Positions 34,846-44,025 of a stretch of 64,000 nucleotides of DNA are shown in pieces (the first letter of the stretch is position 1; every line of letters starts with the position of its first letter). The stretch comes from Serratia proteamaculans_D (lineage in GTDB: Bacteria; Pseudomonadota; Gammaproteobacteria; Enterobacterales; Enterobacteriaceae): assembly GCF_049959315.1 (NCBI RefSeq), contig NZ_CP188201.1. One strand, written 5' to 3'. The notes under the pieces were generated by a model. That model was not told the origin of the DNA, did no database searches, and saw only the letters and a list, made by a program, of their open reading frames with translations. A program made the position numbers and the translations under genes.

Positions 34846-34894
34846 ATGCGATTGATAAAACATTCGGCAGCCCCGTTGGTTTTATCAATCGCAT
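34846..34894 (+). repeat. Perfect 16-bp inverted repeat in the thiI leader
   Basis: ATGCGATTGATAAAAC (34846-34861) and its exact reverse complement (34879-34894) flank a 17-nt loop. As RNA it would form a stable hairpin in the 5' leader of thiI, 48 nt before the start codon. No T-run follows, so it is not a standard terminator. Confidence 0.8.
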
Positions 34895-34942
34895 ATACAT
34901 TGTAAATCCTTTTCCCTCGTAATTCTGACAATAAAGACCGCC

Positions 34943-36391
34943 ATGAAGTTTATCATTAAATTGTTCCCGGAAATCACCATCAAGAGCCAATCTGTGCGCT
35001 TGCGCTTTATCAAGATCCTCTCGACCAGTATTCGCAACGTCCTGAAGCAGTATGATGAAACACTGGCGGTTGTCCGTCACTGGGATCATATCGAAGTTCG
35101 CGCCAAAGATGAAAACCAGCGGCCGGTGATTGCCGACGCGCTGACGCGCATTCCCGGTATCCACCATATTCTGGAAGTGGAAGACCGCGACTATACCGAT
35201 ATCCACCACATTTTCGAGCAGACGCTGGAAGCCTACCGCGAGCAACTGGAAGGCAAGACCTTCTGCGTGCGCGTTAAGCGCCGCGGCAAGCAGGACTTCA
35301 ATTCGCAGGACGTGGAGCGTTACGTCGGCGGCGGTCTGAATCAGCATATCGAAAGCGCGCGGGTTAAGCTGTCGCATCCGCAGGTGACGGTCAACCTGGA
35401 AATTGAAGACGACAAGCTGATGCTGGTGAAAGCGCGCCGTGAAGGCATCGGCGGCTACCCGGTCGGCACTCAGGAAGACGTGCTGTCGCTGATTTCCGGT
35501 GGTTTCGACTCGGGGGTTTCCAGCTATATGCTGATGCGCCGTGGTTGCCGCGTGCATTATTGTTTCTTCAATCTGGGCGGCGCTGCGCATGAAATTGGCG
35601 TGCGCCAGGTAGCTCACTACCTGTGGAACCGCTTTGCCAGTTCGCACAAGGTGCGCTTTATCGCCATCGATTTTGAACCTGTGGTTGGCGAGATCTTGGA
35701 AAAGGTCGAAGACGGCCAGATGGGCGTGGTACTCAAGCGCATGATGGTGCGTGCCGCTTCTCAGATTGCCGAACGTTATGGCGTGCAGGCACTGGTGACC
35801 GGTGAAGCGCTGGGACAGGTTTCCAGCCAGACGCTGACTAACCTGCGCCTGATCGACAACGCGTCCGATACGCTGATCCTACGTCCGCTGATCTCCCACG
35901 ACAAAGAGCACATCATCAAAGTGGCGCGTGAGATTGGTACCGAGGACTTCGCCAAGACCATGCCGGAGTACTGCGGTGTGATCTCGAAAAGCCCGACGGT
36001 GAAGGCGATTAAAGCCAAGATCGAAGAGGAAGAAGGGCACTTTGACTTCAGCATTCTTGACCGCGTGGTTAGCGAAGCCAAGAACGTGGATATTCGCACC
36101 ATCGCCGAGCAGACTCAGGAGCAGGTTACCGAAGTCGAAACCGTGGCGGAGTTCGATGCTGACCAGGTGATTCTGGATATTCGTTCTAACGACGAGCAGG
36201 AAGACAAACCGCTGAAGCTGGATCAGGTTGAGGTGAAACCGCTGCCGTTCTACAAACTCAGCACCCAGTTTGGCGACCTGGATCAGAGCAAAACCTACCT
36301 GCTGTACTGTGAGCGTGGCGTGATGAGCCGCTTGCAGGCGCTATATTTGCTGGAGCAGGGCTTCACCAACGTGAAGGTTTACCGCCCGTAA
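34943..36391 (+). CDS. thiI: tRNA 4-thiouridine synthase / sulfur carrier ThiI
   Basis: Transfers sulfur from IscS persulfide to U8 of tRNA (4-thiouridine) and to ThiS for thiamine thiazole synthesis. 482 residues, as in E. coli. N-terminal ferredoxin-like and THUMP domains (1-165), PP-loop SGGFDSGVSSYM (about 181), and a C-terminal rhodanese domain with catalytic Cys456 in LLYCERGVMSR. ATG 34943 gives MKFIIKLFPEITIKSQSVR. Single-gene unit with a structured leader. Confidence 0.98.
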   Translation: MKFIIKLFPEITIKSQSVRLRFIKILSTSIRNVLKQYDETLAVVRHWDHIEVRAKDENQRPVIADALTRIPGIHHILEVEDRDYTDIHHIFEQTLEAYREQLEGKTFCVRVKRRGKQDFNSQDVERYVGGGLNQHIESARVKLSHPQVTVNLEIEDDKLMLVKARREGIGGYPVGTQEDVLSLISGGFDSGVSSYMLMRRGCRVHYCFFNLGGAAHEIGVRQVAHYLWNRFASSHKVRFIAIDFEPVVGEILEKVEDGQMGVVLKRMMVRAASQIAERYGVQALVTGEALGQVSSQTLTNLRLIDNASDTLILRPLISHDKEHIIKVAREIGTEDFAKTMPEYCGVISKSPTVKAIKAKIEEEEGHFDFSILDRVVSEAKNVDIRTIAEQTQEQVTEVETVAEFDADQVILDIRSNDEQEDKPLKLDQVEVKPLPFYKLSTQFGDLDQSKTYLLYCERGVMSRLQALYLLEQGFTNVKVYRP

Positions 36392-36399
36392 GTTATTCA

Positions 36400-36420
36400 G
36401 GGGGCGCATCTGCCGCCCCC
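36400..36420. terminator. Hairpin between convergent thiI and yajL
   Basis: GGGGGCG / CGCCCCC with a 7-nt loop, placed 9 bp after the thiI stop and 5 bp from the yajL stop; probably serves both directions, though U-tracts are short. Confidence 0.6.
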
Positions 36421-36425
36421 GTGAT

Positions 36426-37016
36426 TTAATCGCGGAAATCGTACATTCCAGGTATCAATACCAGCTGAGCGGCGATCTCCGCCGCTTTGGCTTTCCCCAG
36501 CAGCAAATCAATCAGCTTCAGCGCAAACTCCATTGAAGTTCCCGGCCCCTGGCTGGTGAGCAGGTTAACGCGCGGATCGAACACCACACGTTTTTCTATC
36601 CATTTGTCGGCCGGGATCCGTTCTTTCAGCCCAGGGAACCCGGTCATATTGCCGATGGGGAACAAATCGTGGTGTTGCAGCACCAGTGCCGGTGCTGCGC
36701 AGATGGCGGCGACGATATTGCCCTGCAGGTGCATCTGACGCACTTTCTCCACCAGCAGCGGGCTGTCGCGGAAGCACTCGGCACCTTTCAGGCCACCGGG
36801 CAGCACAATGGCGTCGAAAGGCTCGTCCACAATCGACACCAGCGGCGCATCGGCCAGCAGTTTTATCCCGCGTGAACAGACGATAGTCAGATCGCCATCG
36901 CCGGCTACGCTGGCGGTGGTCACTTTAATGCCCGCCCGCACCAGCAATTCTATAGTGGTGACGGCTTCGATTTCTTCGCTACCAGGTGCCAGGCAGACCA
37001 GCGCCGATACGCTCAT
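36426..37016 (-). CDS. yajL: DJ-1 family protein deglycase/chaperone YajL
   Basis: DJ-1/PfpI-superfamily protein; E. coli YajL is described as a covalent chaperone and protein deglycase in oxidative and electrophile stress. The catalytic nucleophile Cys106 sits in AAICAAPALVL and the Glu in LAPGSEEIEA. The start at 37016 (MSVSALVCLAPG) gives 196 residues and puts the nucleophile at 106 as in E. coli; an ATG two codons upstream (37022) is possible. The 5' end overlaps the 3' end of panE by 38 bp. Confidence 0.95.
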   Translation of the reverse strand: MSVSALVCLAPGSEEIEAVTTIELLVRAGIKVTTASVAGDGDLTIVCSRGIKLLADAPLVSIVDEPFDAIVLPGGLKGAECFRDSPLLVEKVRQMHLQGNIVAAICAAPALVLQHHDLFPIGNMTGFPGLKERIPADKWIEKRVVFDPRVNLLTSQGPGTSMEFALKLIDLLLGKAKAAEIAAQLVLIPGMYDFRD

Positions 37017-37890
37017 ATTCATTTTCCTTTCGCTTAATCAATTCAAACAGGCGTGCGTTCTCTGGCAGAGTCACGCCGTAGCTACGCGCGCGGCGCAGCA
37101 GGTAACCGGTAATGTAGTCGATTTCGGTGTGTCGCTGGGTGCGGATATCCTGCAGCATCGAAGAGACGTTGTCCGCGGTGCTTTGGATCACCTCCATGAC
37201 GTACTGTTGCAAACCCTCGCATGAGGTGTGGTAGCCCTCCATTTCCATCACGCTGGAGACCTCGCGGCAGATTAGCTCGATTTGTTCGGGATAGCGTTGC
37301 AGATCGCCATTACGGCAATTATACAGCGCCGTTAGCGGGTTGATCACGCAGTTGACCGCCAGCTTGCGCCAGTTCGCCGAGGCGATATTATTGTGCCAGG
37401 CGACGTCAGGCAGGGCCTGGTGCAGCACTTCTGCCAGATGGCTCAGTGATTGCGCCGCCGGTGAGGTCGGGCCGATATGAGTGATGCCGCCGGCGACATG
37501 GATAATAGTGCTGCCATCATGGCGCGCCGCATGGGTGGTGGTACCCTGCAGTATCGGTTGGTTGTTCGCCGGCAGTTCGTCCTGGGTGCCCATGCCGTTA
37601 TGCAGCAGCAGGATGGCGCAGCGTGGGTTCAACTTTGGCAGCAGCGTGCTGACCGCGCTGGATACCTGCCAGGCTTTCAGGGTAACCAGCAGCAGTTCGC
37701 TCTGGGCCAAATGTTCGGGGTCGTTGGTGGGTAAATTACGGTTGAACGAAGCGCCTTCCGGCTCAATCACGTTCACTGCGCAGAAGGGTTGTGGCACCCG
37801 TAGCCATCCCTGTACATCGTGACCCTGCTGATAAAGTCGGGAGAGCCACAGTTGTCCGAGCGCGCCGCAACCAAGAATAGTTATTTTCAT
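36979..37890 (-). CDS. panE: 2-dehydropantoate 2-reductase PanE
   Basis: NADPH-dependent reduction of ketopantoate to pantoate for coenzyme A synthesis. 303 residues, as in E. coli. N-terminal Rossmann motif GCGALGQLWLSRL; catalytic Lys in NWRKLAVNCVINPLTAL and the Glu/Ser region CREVSSVMEMEG. It is read through into yajL by a 38-bp overlap in another frame, so the pair is translationally linked. Upstream is a divergent promoter region shared with yajQ. Confidence 0.97.
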   Translation of the reverse strand: MKITILGCGALGQLWLSRLYQQGHDVQGWLRVPQPFCAVNVIEPEGASFNRNLPTNDPEHLAQSELLLVTLKAWQVSSAVSTLLPKLNPRCAILLLHNGMGTQDELPANNQPILQGTTTHAARHDGSTIIHVAGGITHIGPTSPAAQSLSHLAEVLHQALPDVAWHNNIASANWRKLAVNCVINPLTALYNCRNGDLQRYPEQIELICREVSSVMEMEGYHTSCEGLQQYVMEVIQSTADNVSSMLQDIRTQRHTEIDYITGYLLRRARSYGVTLPENARLFELIKRKENEYERIGAGLPGTW

Positions 37891-38072
37891 CCAGACTCCT
37901 TGGGGTAACGGGAAAATCGCTCAATGACTGTCTTATAATTATAGACTTTTCTGCTGTTCGACGGCTTATCCACCGCTAGCTTCAGCAGATTTTGCCTGAG
38001 GCGCTAAAGCGGTTATCATGCTCGGCATCGAAATCGCCTATCGCATTAGGCTCTCATTCAGGAGGAAGAAGT

Positions 38073-38564
38073 ATGCCATCTTTCGACATTGTTTCCGAAA
38101 TTGATATGCAGGAAGTGCGTAACGCCGTCGAGAACGCCACGCGCGATCTGGGCACCCGTTGGGATTTCCGCAACGTGCCGGCCAGCTTTGAGCTGAACGA
38201 AAAAGACGAAAGCATTAAAGTCGCCAGCGAGTCTGATTTCCAGGTGCAGCAGTTGCTCGATATTCTGCGTGAAAAGCTGAGTAAACGCAGCATCGAAGGC
38301 AGCGCGCTCGAGATCCCGGAAGAAATGACTCACAGCGGTAAAACCTACAGTGTGGATGCCAAGCTGAAGCAGGGGATTGAAAGCGCCCAGGCGAAGAAGC
38401 TCGTCAAGCTGATCAAAGACAGCAAGCTGAAGGTGCAGGTACAGATCCAGGGTGATGAAGTGCGGGTGACCGGTAAATCACGCGACGATCTGCAGGGCGT
38501 GATGGCGCTGGTGCGCGGTGCCGATCTCGGACAGCCGTTCCAGTTCAAGAATTTCCGCGATTAA
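38073..38564 (+). CDS. yajQ: YajQ family nucleotide-binding protein
   Basis: 163-residue protein of two ferredoxin-like domains. Family members bind nucleotides or tRNA, and in Xanthomonas and Pseudomonas the homologue binds cyclic-di-GMP. Starts MPSFDIVSEIDMQEVRNAVE and ends GQPFQFKNFRD, the family termini. ATG 38073 has a strong AGGAGG upstream; an earlier frame at 37992 is not conserved. Single gene with a terminator. Confidence 0.96.
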   Translation: MPSFDIVSEIDMQEVRNAVENATRDLGTRWDFRNVPASFELNEKDESIKVASESDFQVQQLLDILREKLSKRSIEGSALEIPEEMTHSGKTYSVDAKLKQGIESAQAKKLVKLIKDSKLKVQVQIQGDEVRVTGKSRDDLQGVMALVRGADLGQPFQFKNFRD

Positions 38565-38589
38565 GGTTTTTGCGAAGGTGAAAATTTTG

Positions 38590-38613
38590 AAGGGCCAGCT
38601 TGCTGGCCCTTTT
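38590..38613. terminator. Bidirectional terminator yajQ/yajR
   Basis: AAGGGCCAGC / GCTGGCCCTT perfect 10-bp stem with a TT loop and TTCTTT on the right side, between convergent yajQ and yajR. Confidence 0.85.
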
Positions 38614-38615
38614 CT

Positions 38616-39980
38616 TTACAGTGAATTCACCAGCGCTTCCAATTGGACTCGGTTGGTTTGTTTGGTATCGACCTTCACGTAGGCGCTGCGCTCTTCCGGC
38701 ACCACTATCGCTTCCGCCACGCCCGGTTGGGCTTTCAGACGACTTTCCAACGCGGAATCCTTCACGGCCAGTTCCGACAGCGTAATACGCAGGCTGCTGA
38801 CGTAGGGCGGTTCTTGCATGGTGCTGCTGACCAAAAACCAGACTGCCGCCAACACCGCCCCGGCGATAAACACCAGTCCTGCACCCTGCAGGCCATACAG
38901 CAAGCCACCCAGGCTGCCGCCGATCGCCACGCCGATAAACTGGCTGGTGGAGTAAACCCCCATCGCCGTCCCTTTATAACCGGCCGGAGACTCTTTGCTG
39001 ATCAGCGAAGGCAGAATCGCTTCCATGACGTTAAACGCCATAAAGAACAGCTGTACGCCGGCAATGATGCCCCACAGGTGCGCGCCGGACAGCCACAGCA
39101 GCACTTCCGCGCAGAACAACACCGCTACGCAACCCATAAAGACCTGCTTCATGCGGCGTTTCTTCTCGGCATAAATGATAAATGGCACCACGGCGGCAAA
39201 AGAAACCAGCATGGTGACCAGGTAGACAATCCAGTGTTGGCTCGCTGCCAGCCCGGCTTTCTCCATCGCCAGTGGCAGCGCCACGAAGCTGGACATCAGC
39301 AGGATATGCAGACACATGATGCCGAAATTGAGCTTCAACAGCCGGGAGTTGCTCAGCACCTTGCTGAAGCTGCCGCGCACGATGCTCGATTCCCGGTTCA
39401 GCACGTGGTGGCTGGCGGAAGGGACCACTGCCAGCGTTATCACGATGCCAGCCAATGCCAGCACGGCAATCATCCAGAACAGCGCATGCAGGCCAAAGGC
39501 GTGGGTGACGATCGGGCCAACCACCATCGCAATAGCGAAGGTAATACCGAAGCTGACACCGATAAACGCCATTGCCTTGGTGCGGTTCTGTTCCCGCGTC
39601 AGGTCAGACAGTAGCGCCATCACTGCGGCGGCGATAGCGCCAGAGCCCTGTAAGGCCCGGCCGAGGATCACCCCCCAGATGGAGTCGGTCGCGGCGGCAA
39701 TGACACTGCCCAGCGCAAAGATCAGCAGCCCGCCGACAATCAGCGGCTTGCGGCCGATACGATCGGAGATCAGGCCGAAGGGGATCTGAAACACCGCCTG
39801 CGCCAGGCCATAAATACCGATGGCGATACCGATCAGCGTTTCGCTGGCGCCGTTCAACGCCATACCGTAGGTGGTCAGTACCGGCAACACCATGAACATG
39901 CCGAGCATGCGCAGTGAAAATACGGTGCCTAATCCCCAGGTCGCTCGCCGTTCCAGCGGGGTCATTGCATTATCGTTCAT
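38616..39980 (-). CDS. yajR: MFS transporter YajR
   Basis: Proton-driven major facilitator superfamily transporter of unknown substrate. 454 residues, as in E. coli. Twelve TMs with the MFS motif A region GLISDRIGRKPLIVGG and PAGYKGTAMGVYSTSQF. The C-terminal ~65 residues (YVSSLRITLSEL...SAYVKVDTKQTNRVQL) form the ferredoxin-like YAM domain that distinguishes YajR. Start at 39980 (MNDNAMTPLERRATWG); a codon 7 residues upstream is unsupported. Downstream of cyoE but separated by a terminator. Confidence 0.95.
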   Translation of the reverse strand: MNDNAMTPLERRATWGLGTVFSLRMLGMFMVLPVLTTYGMALNGASETLIGIAIGIYGLAQAVFQIPFGLISDRIGRKPLIVGGLLIFALGSVIAAATDSIWGVILGRALQGSGAIAAAVMALLSDLTREQNRTKAMAFIGVSFGITFAIAMVVGPIVTHAFGLHALFWMIAVLALAGIVITLAVVPSASHHVLNRESSIVRGSFSKVLSNSRLLKLNFGIMCLHILLMSSFVALPLAMEKAGLAASQHWIVYLVTMLVSFAAVVPFIIYAEKKRRMKQVFMGCVAVLFCAEVLLWLSGAHLWGIIAGVQLFFMAFNVMEAILPSLISKESPAGYKGTAMGVYSTSQFIGVAIGGSLGGLLYGLQGAGLVFIAGAVLAAVWFLVSSTMQEPPYVSSLRITLSELAVKDSALESRLKAQPGVAEAIVVPEERSAYVKVDTKQTNRVQLEALVNSL

Positions 39981-40138
39981 TAAAACCTCATTAAAAGCCA
40001 TTCCGTCAGGCTATCGGTGATAACGCCTGAGGGGATAGCTTCTGTCAAAGCTGCGTCATTTTAGTGTGAAGGGCAGGGGGGGTAAATCTAATGTTGTTTA
40101 GCAGATATTACAGTTCGTCGGCTTTTTGGCGAGACAAA

Positions 40139-40164
40139 TAAAATGGGCCGCGAAAGCGGCCCAT
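40139..40164 (-). terminator. Terminator of cyoABCDE
   Basis: On the minus strand ATGGGCCGC / GCGGCCCAT stem with a TTTC loop, followed by TTTATTTG, 17 bp past the cyoE stop. Confidence 0.88.
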
Positions 40165-40180
40165 TCACAGACGATTTGGC

Positions 40181-41071
40181 TTACCAGACGTACGTCATCA
40201 ACGCTTCCGGCGCGGCTGTCGCACTGAAGTCGATAGACATCATTACGCTCAGCGAAGTGATGGCAACAATCGAGAACACAAACAGCTTGCGTGCCCAAAC
40301 GCTGTCATTTTCGGTTTTGTAACCACGCAGTGCCATGCCCAGCCACCATACGCTCACCGCCGCAGCGACGATCAGGTATTTGTAGCCGGCGTAGCCACCC
40401 AGGGTCAACATCAGGGTGGCAATCATAAACGCCACAATGTAGACCGTGATGTGGTTCTTCGCCACCGAAATGCCTTTCACTACCGGCAGGACCGGAATGT
40501 TGGCTGCCTGGTAATCTTTAAAGCGGAAGATGGCAATCGCATAGGAATGCGGCATCTGCCACAGGCTAAAGATAGCCAGCAGGATCAACGCACCGGCATC
40601 GAACTCGTTGGTGACTGCGCAATAACCGATAACCGGTGGCGCAGCGCCCGACAGGCTGCCGATCAGCGTGCCGTAGACCGAGTGGCGTTTCATGTACAGG
40701 CTATAAACGCCGACATAAACCACGAAGCCCATCACCGCCAGCCACATGGCCAGCGGGTTGGCACCGATATACAGCAACGCAAAGCCCGCAATACCCAGAG
40801 CGGTAGCATAAACCAGGCTTACACTCGGCGCGATCAGGCCCTTAACCAGCACCCGATTCTTCGTTCTCTCCATTTTCTTGTCGATGTCGCGGTCAATGTA
40901 GTTGTTAAATACACAGCCCGAAGCGACAACCAACGAGACCCCCACCAGGGTGGCGAGAAACAGGGGATAGTCGATGCTCCCTTTAGAGGCGAGCAGGAAT
41001 CCCCCGACGACAGAAATTAAATTGCCGAAAATAATTCCTGGTTTGGTTACTTGCAGGTATTGCTTAATCAT
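40181..41071 (-). CDS. cyoE: Protoheme IX farnesyltransferase (heme O synthase)
   Basis: UbiA-family membrane enzyme that farnesylates heme B to heme O, the cofactor of cytochrome bo3. 296 residues, as in E. coli, about eight or nine TMs. Prenyl-diphosphate-binding motif NNYIDRDIDKKMERTKNR and YSLYMKRHSVYGTLIGSLSG. ATG 41071 is chosen; an in-frame GTG directly before it (41074) is equally possible. Last gene of cyoABCDE, 17 bp after cyoD. Confidence 0.97.
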   Translation of the reverse strand: MIKQYLQVTKPGIIFGNLISVVGGFLLASKGSIDYPLFLATLVGVSLVVASGCVFNNYIDRDIDKKMERTKNRVLVKGLIAPSVSLVYATALGIAGFALLYIGANPLAMWLAVMGFVVYVGVYSLYMKRHSVYGTLIGSLSGAAPPVIGYCAVTNEFDAGALILLAIFSLWQMPHSYAIAIFRFKDYQAANIPVLPVVKGISVAKNHITVYIVAFMIATLMLTLGGYAGYKYLIVAAAVSVWWLGMALRGYKTENDSVWARKLFVFSIVAITSLSVMMSIDFSATAAPEALMTYVW

Positions 41072-41088
41072 CACGTCCAGCTCTGCTC

Positions 41089-41427
41089 TTAATCGACCAT
41101 CATATTGATGTTGAGGTTGTACATAATCCAGAGTGAACCCACAACAACGATACCGATGATCATAGCGGTGAACAGCAATGCCACCAGGTTCCAGCGCTCT
41201 TCCGATGAGGTATTCATGTGCAGGAAGTAAATCAGGTGAACAACCACCTGAATCACCGCCATGCCGACTACTACCGCCAGGATGGTGGAGTGAGAGGCCG
41301 TGCCGCTCATCACCATCGCAAATGGAATCACCGTCAGGATGATCGACAGAATAAAGCCGATCAGATAGGTCTTAACGCTACCGTGGCTTGCGCCGCCGTG
41401 AGAAGTTTCATGGGATGAATGACTCAT
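41089..41427 (-). CDS. cyoD: Cytochrome bo3 oxidase subunit IV
   Basis: Small three-TM subunit that stabilises the CuB site of cytochrome bo3. 112 residues (E. coli 109). His/Ser-rich N-terminus (MSHSSHETSHGGASHG), then TYLIGFILSIILTVIPF, VVHLIYFLHM and ALLFTAMIIGIVV. Its ATG overlaps the cyoC stop by 4 bp (ATGA). Confidence 0.97.
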   Translation of the reverse strand: MSHSSHETSHGGASHGSVKTYLIGFILSIILTVIPFAMVMSGTASHSTILAVVVGMAVIQVVVHLIYFLHMNTSSEERWNLVALLFTAMIIGIVVVGSLWIMYNLNINMMVD

Positions 41428-42041
41428 GACATAACCCCCAGCAGGTAAACAACGGTGAATACGCAGATCCAAACCACGTCCAGGAAGTGCCAGAACAGGC
41501 TCAGGCACATCAGACGGGTTTTGTTGGTTGACGTCAGGCCGCGCTTGCTGACCTGAATCATCATGATAACGATCCAAACCAGGCCGGTAGACACGTGCAG
41601 ACCGTGGGTAGCAACCAGTGCGAAGAAGCCAGACAGGAACGCACTGCGATCCGGACCATAGCCTTCAACGATCAGGTGATGGAACTCATAGATTTCCATC
41701 GCTACGAAGCCCAGACCAAACAGGAAGGTCAGGAACAGCCAGGTATTAACGCTGCCAACCTTGCCTTTGTTCATGCCGATCATCGCCATACCGTAGGTGA
41801 TGGAGCTGAACAACAGCAGGAAGGTCTCAACCAGAACAAACTTCAGATCGAAGATGTCTTTGCCAGAGGGACCGCCAGCGGTCCCGTTCACCAGTACTGC
41901 ATAAGTCGCGAACAAGCTCGCAAACAAAATACAGTCGCTCATCAGGTAGATCCAGAATCCGAAGACTTTGGTCTCTCCTGCGTCGTGGTGCCCATGCTCT
42001 GCATGGGCTGCGTCATGGTTAGTCAGAGTATCAGTTGACAT
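41424..42041 (-). CDS. cyoC: Cytochrome bo3 oxidase subunit III
   Basis: Five-TM subunit III of the ubiquinol oxidase. 205 residues (E. coli 204). FGFWIYLMSDCILFASLFATYAVL, LVETFLLLFSSITYGMAMI, FVALVATHGLHVSTGLVW-type region and FWHFLDVVWICVFTVVYL are characteristic. It overlaps cyoB by 11 bp and cyoD by 4 bp, a tightly coupled order as in E. coli. Confidence 0.98.
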   Translation of the reverse strand: MSTDTLTNHDAAHAEHGHHDAGETKVFGFWIYLMSDCILFASLFATYAVLVNGTAGGPSGKDIFDLKFVLVETFLLLFSSITYGMAMIGMNKGKVGSVNTWLFLTFLFGLGFVAMEIYEFHHLIVEGYGPDRSAFLSGFFALVATHGLHVSTGLVWIVIMMIQVSKRGLTSTNKTRLMCLSLFWHFLDVVWICVFTVVYLLGVMS

Positions 42042-44022
42042 GTTTCACGCCTGCTTTGCTGATTTGTTCATAGTGTTGGTTTTCAATGCGCTCGATTTCA
42101 TCAACCTGCACATAGTAATCAACATCTTCATCGAAGCTCTTGGCAATCCAGGTCACGATCATACCTACGAAGGCAGCGATCGCCATCCACCAGATGTCCC
42201 AGATCATCGCGAAACCAAATACCAGGCTGAAGCCAGCAATAATCACACCGGCGCCGGTATTTTTCGGCATATGAATCGGTTCGTATTTCGCCGGTTTCTT
42301 ATAAGCGTTGCCTTTTTCTTTCATGTCCCAGAATTCATCACGGTCATGAATCTGTGGCACTACGGCAAAGTTATAGAACGGCGGTGGAGACGAAGTAGAC
42401 CACTCCAGCGTACGAGCGCCCCATGGGTCACCGGTCAGATCACGGTTCTGCTCACGGTCACGCACACTGACGTAGATCTGAATCAGTTGGCACAGGATAC
42501 CGCAGGCAATCAGAGCTGCGCCGCCAGCTGCTACCAGCAGCAGTGGGTGGAACTCTGGGTTGATGTTCTGGCTGATACGACGAGTCATACCCATAAAGCC
42601 CAGAGCATACAGTGGCATAAAGGCCACGAAGAAACCGATGATCCAGAACCAGAACGCACGGATACCCCAGGTCTCGTTCAGCGTGAAGCCGAAGGATTTA
42701 GGGAACCAGTAGGTCAGGCCGGCGAAGCAACCAAACACCACACCACCGATAATCACGTTATGGAAGTGGGCAATCAGGAACAGGCTGTTGTGCAGCACGA
42801 AGTTCGCGCCCGGTACTGCCAGCAGAACGCCGGTCATCCCACCTACGGAGAAGGTGATGATGAAGCCGATGGTCCACAGCATTGCGGAGTTGAGCTGAAT
42901 GCGGCCCTGGTACATGGTGAACAGCCAGTTGAAGATTTTCACCCCGGTAGGGATGGAAATGATCATGGTGGCGATACCGAAGAAGGCGTTAACGTTCGCG
43001 CCGGACCCCATGGTAAAGAAGTGGTGCAGCCATACGATGAACGACAGAACGGTAATCGCGATGGTTGCCCATACCAGTGAGGTATAGCCGAACAGGCGTT
43101 TTCTTGAGAAGGTCGCGGTGACTTCAGAGAACACACCAAACACTGGCAGAACCAGGATATACACCTCTGGGTGACCCCAGGCCCAAATCAGGTTGATGTA
43201 CATCATCATGTTGCCGCCCATATCATTGGTAAAGAAATGGAAGCCCAGGTAGCGATCCAGGGTCAGCAACGCGATGGTAACAGTCAGAATTGGGAAAGAA
43301 ACGATGATCAGGACGTTAGTACACAGCGCCGCCCAGGTGAACACCGGCATCTTCATCAGAGGCATGCCAGGAGCACGCATCTTCATGATGGTGGCGAAGA
43401 AGTTCACACCGGTCAACAGGGTACCCAGACCGGAAATCTGCAGACTCCAGATCCAGTAATCGACCCCGACGCCAGGACTGTATTCCTTACCCGACAGCGG
43501 CGGATACGCCAGCCAACCGGTCTGCGCAAACTCACCCACCCCCAGAGAGATGTTGATCAGGACGACACCCACCACGAAGAACCAGAAGCTCAGGGAGTTC
43601 AGGAACGGGAAGGCAACGTCACGCGCACCGATTTGCAAGGGTACAACCACGTTCATCAGGCCGACCACGAAAGGCATCGCCATGAAGAAGATCATGATTA
43701 CGCCGTGGGCGGTAAAGATCTGGTCGTAGTGGTGCGGTGGCAGGAATCCGGCCTCGCCGGCGGACGCAAGCGCCTGCTGGCTACGCATCATGATGGCATC
43801 GGCAAAACCACGCAGCAACATAACCATTGCCACGATGATGTACATGATACCAATTTTTTTATGGTCGACCGAAGTCAGCCAATCGCTCCATAGCCATTTC
43901 CACTTGCCGAAATAGGTTATCAGCGCCAGCAGAGCCAGCCCCCCGATAACAATTGCAGCAACGGTGACCATGATGATCGGTTCGTGGTACGGAACCGCAT
44001 CAATCGTTAATTTTCCCAACAT
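42031..44022 (-). CDS. cyoB: Cytochrome bo3 oxidase subunit I
   Basis: Catalytic heme-copper subunit that oxidises ubiquinol, reduces O2 and pumps protons. 663 residues, as in E. coli, about fifteen TMs. Ligands are visible: His in TAHGVIMIFFMAMP (heme b), WAWGHPEVYILVLP (CuB His and the cross-linked Tyr), VWLHHFFTMG (CuB His pair) and IAHFHNVIIGG (heme o3 and b His). It follows cyoA after 3 bp. Confidence 0.98.
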   Translation of the reverse strand: MLGKLTIDAVPYHEPIIMVTVAAIVIGGLALLALITYFGKWKWLWSDWLTSVDHKKIGIMYIIVAMVMLLRGFADAIMMRSQQALASAGEAGFLPPHHYDQIFTAHGVIMIFFMAMPFVVGLMNVVVPLQIGARDVAFPFLNSLSFWFFVVGVVLINISLGVGEFAQTGWLAYPPLSGKEYSPGVGVDYWIWSLQISGLGTLLTGVNFFATIMKMRAPGMPLMKMPVFTWAALCTNVLIIVSFPILTVTIALLTLDRYLGFHFFTNDMGGNMMMYINLIWAWGHPEVYILVLPVFGVFSEVTATFSRKRLFGYTSLVWATIAITVLSFIVWLHHFFTMGSGANVNAFFGIATMIISIPTGVKIFNWLFTMYQGRIQLNSAMLWTIGFIITFSVGGMTGVLLAVPGANFVLHNSLFLIAHFHNVIIGGVVFGCFAGLTYWFPKSFGFTLNETWGIRAFWFWIIGFFVAFMPLYALGFMGMTRRISQNINPEFHPLLLVAAGGAALIACGILCQLIQIYVSVRDREQNRDLTGDPWGARTLEWSTSSPPPFYNFAVVPQIHDRDEFWDMKEKGNAYKKPAKYEPIHMPKNTGAGVIIAGFSLVFGFAMIWDIWWMAIAAFVGMIVTWIAKSFDEDVDYYVQVDEIERIENQHYEQISKAGVKHVN

Positions 44023-44025
44023 CAG

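Noticed and set aside
41968..43893. Large plus-strand frames opposite cyoB and cyoC
   Set aside because: His/Gln/Asp-rich mirror translations of transmembrane segments; cyoB and cyoC are certain.
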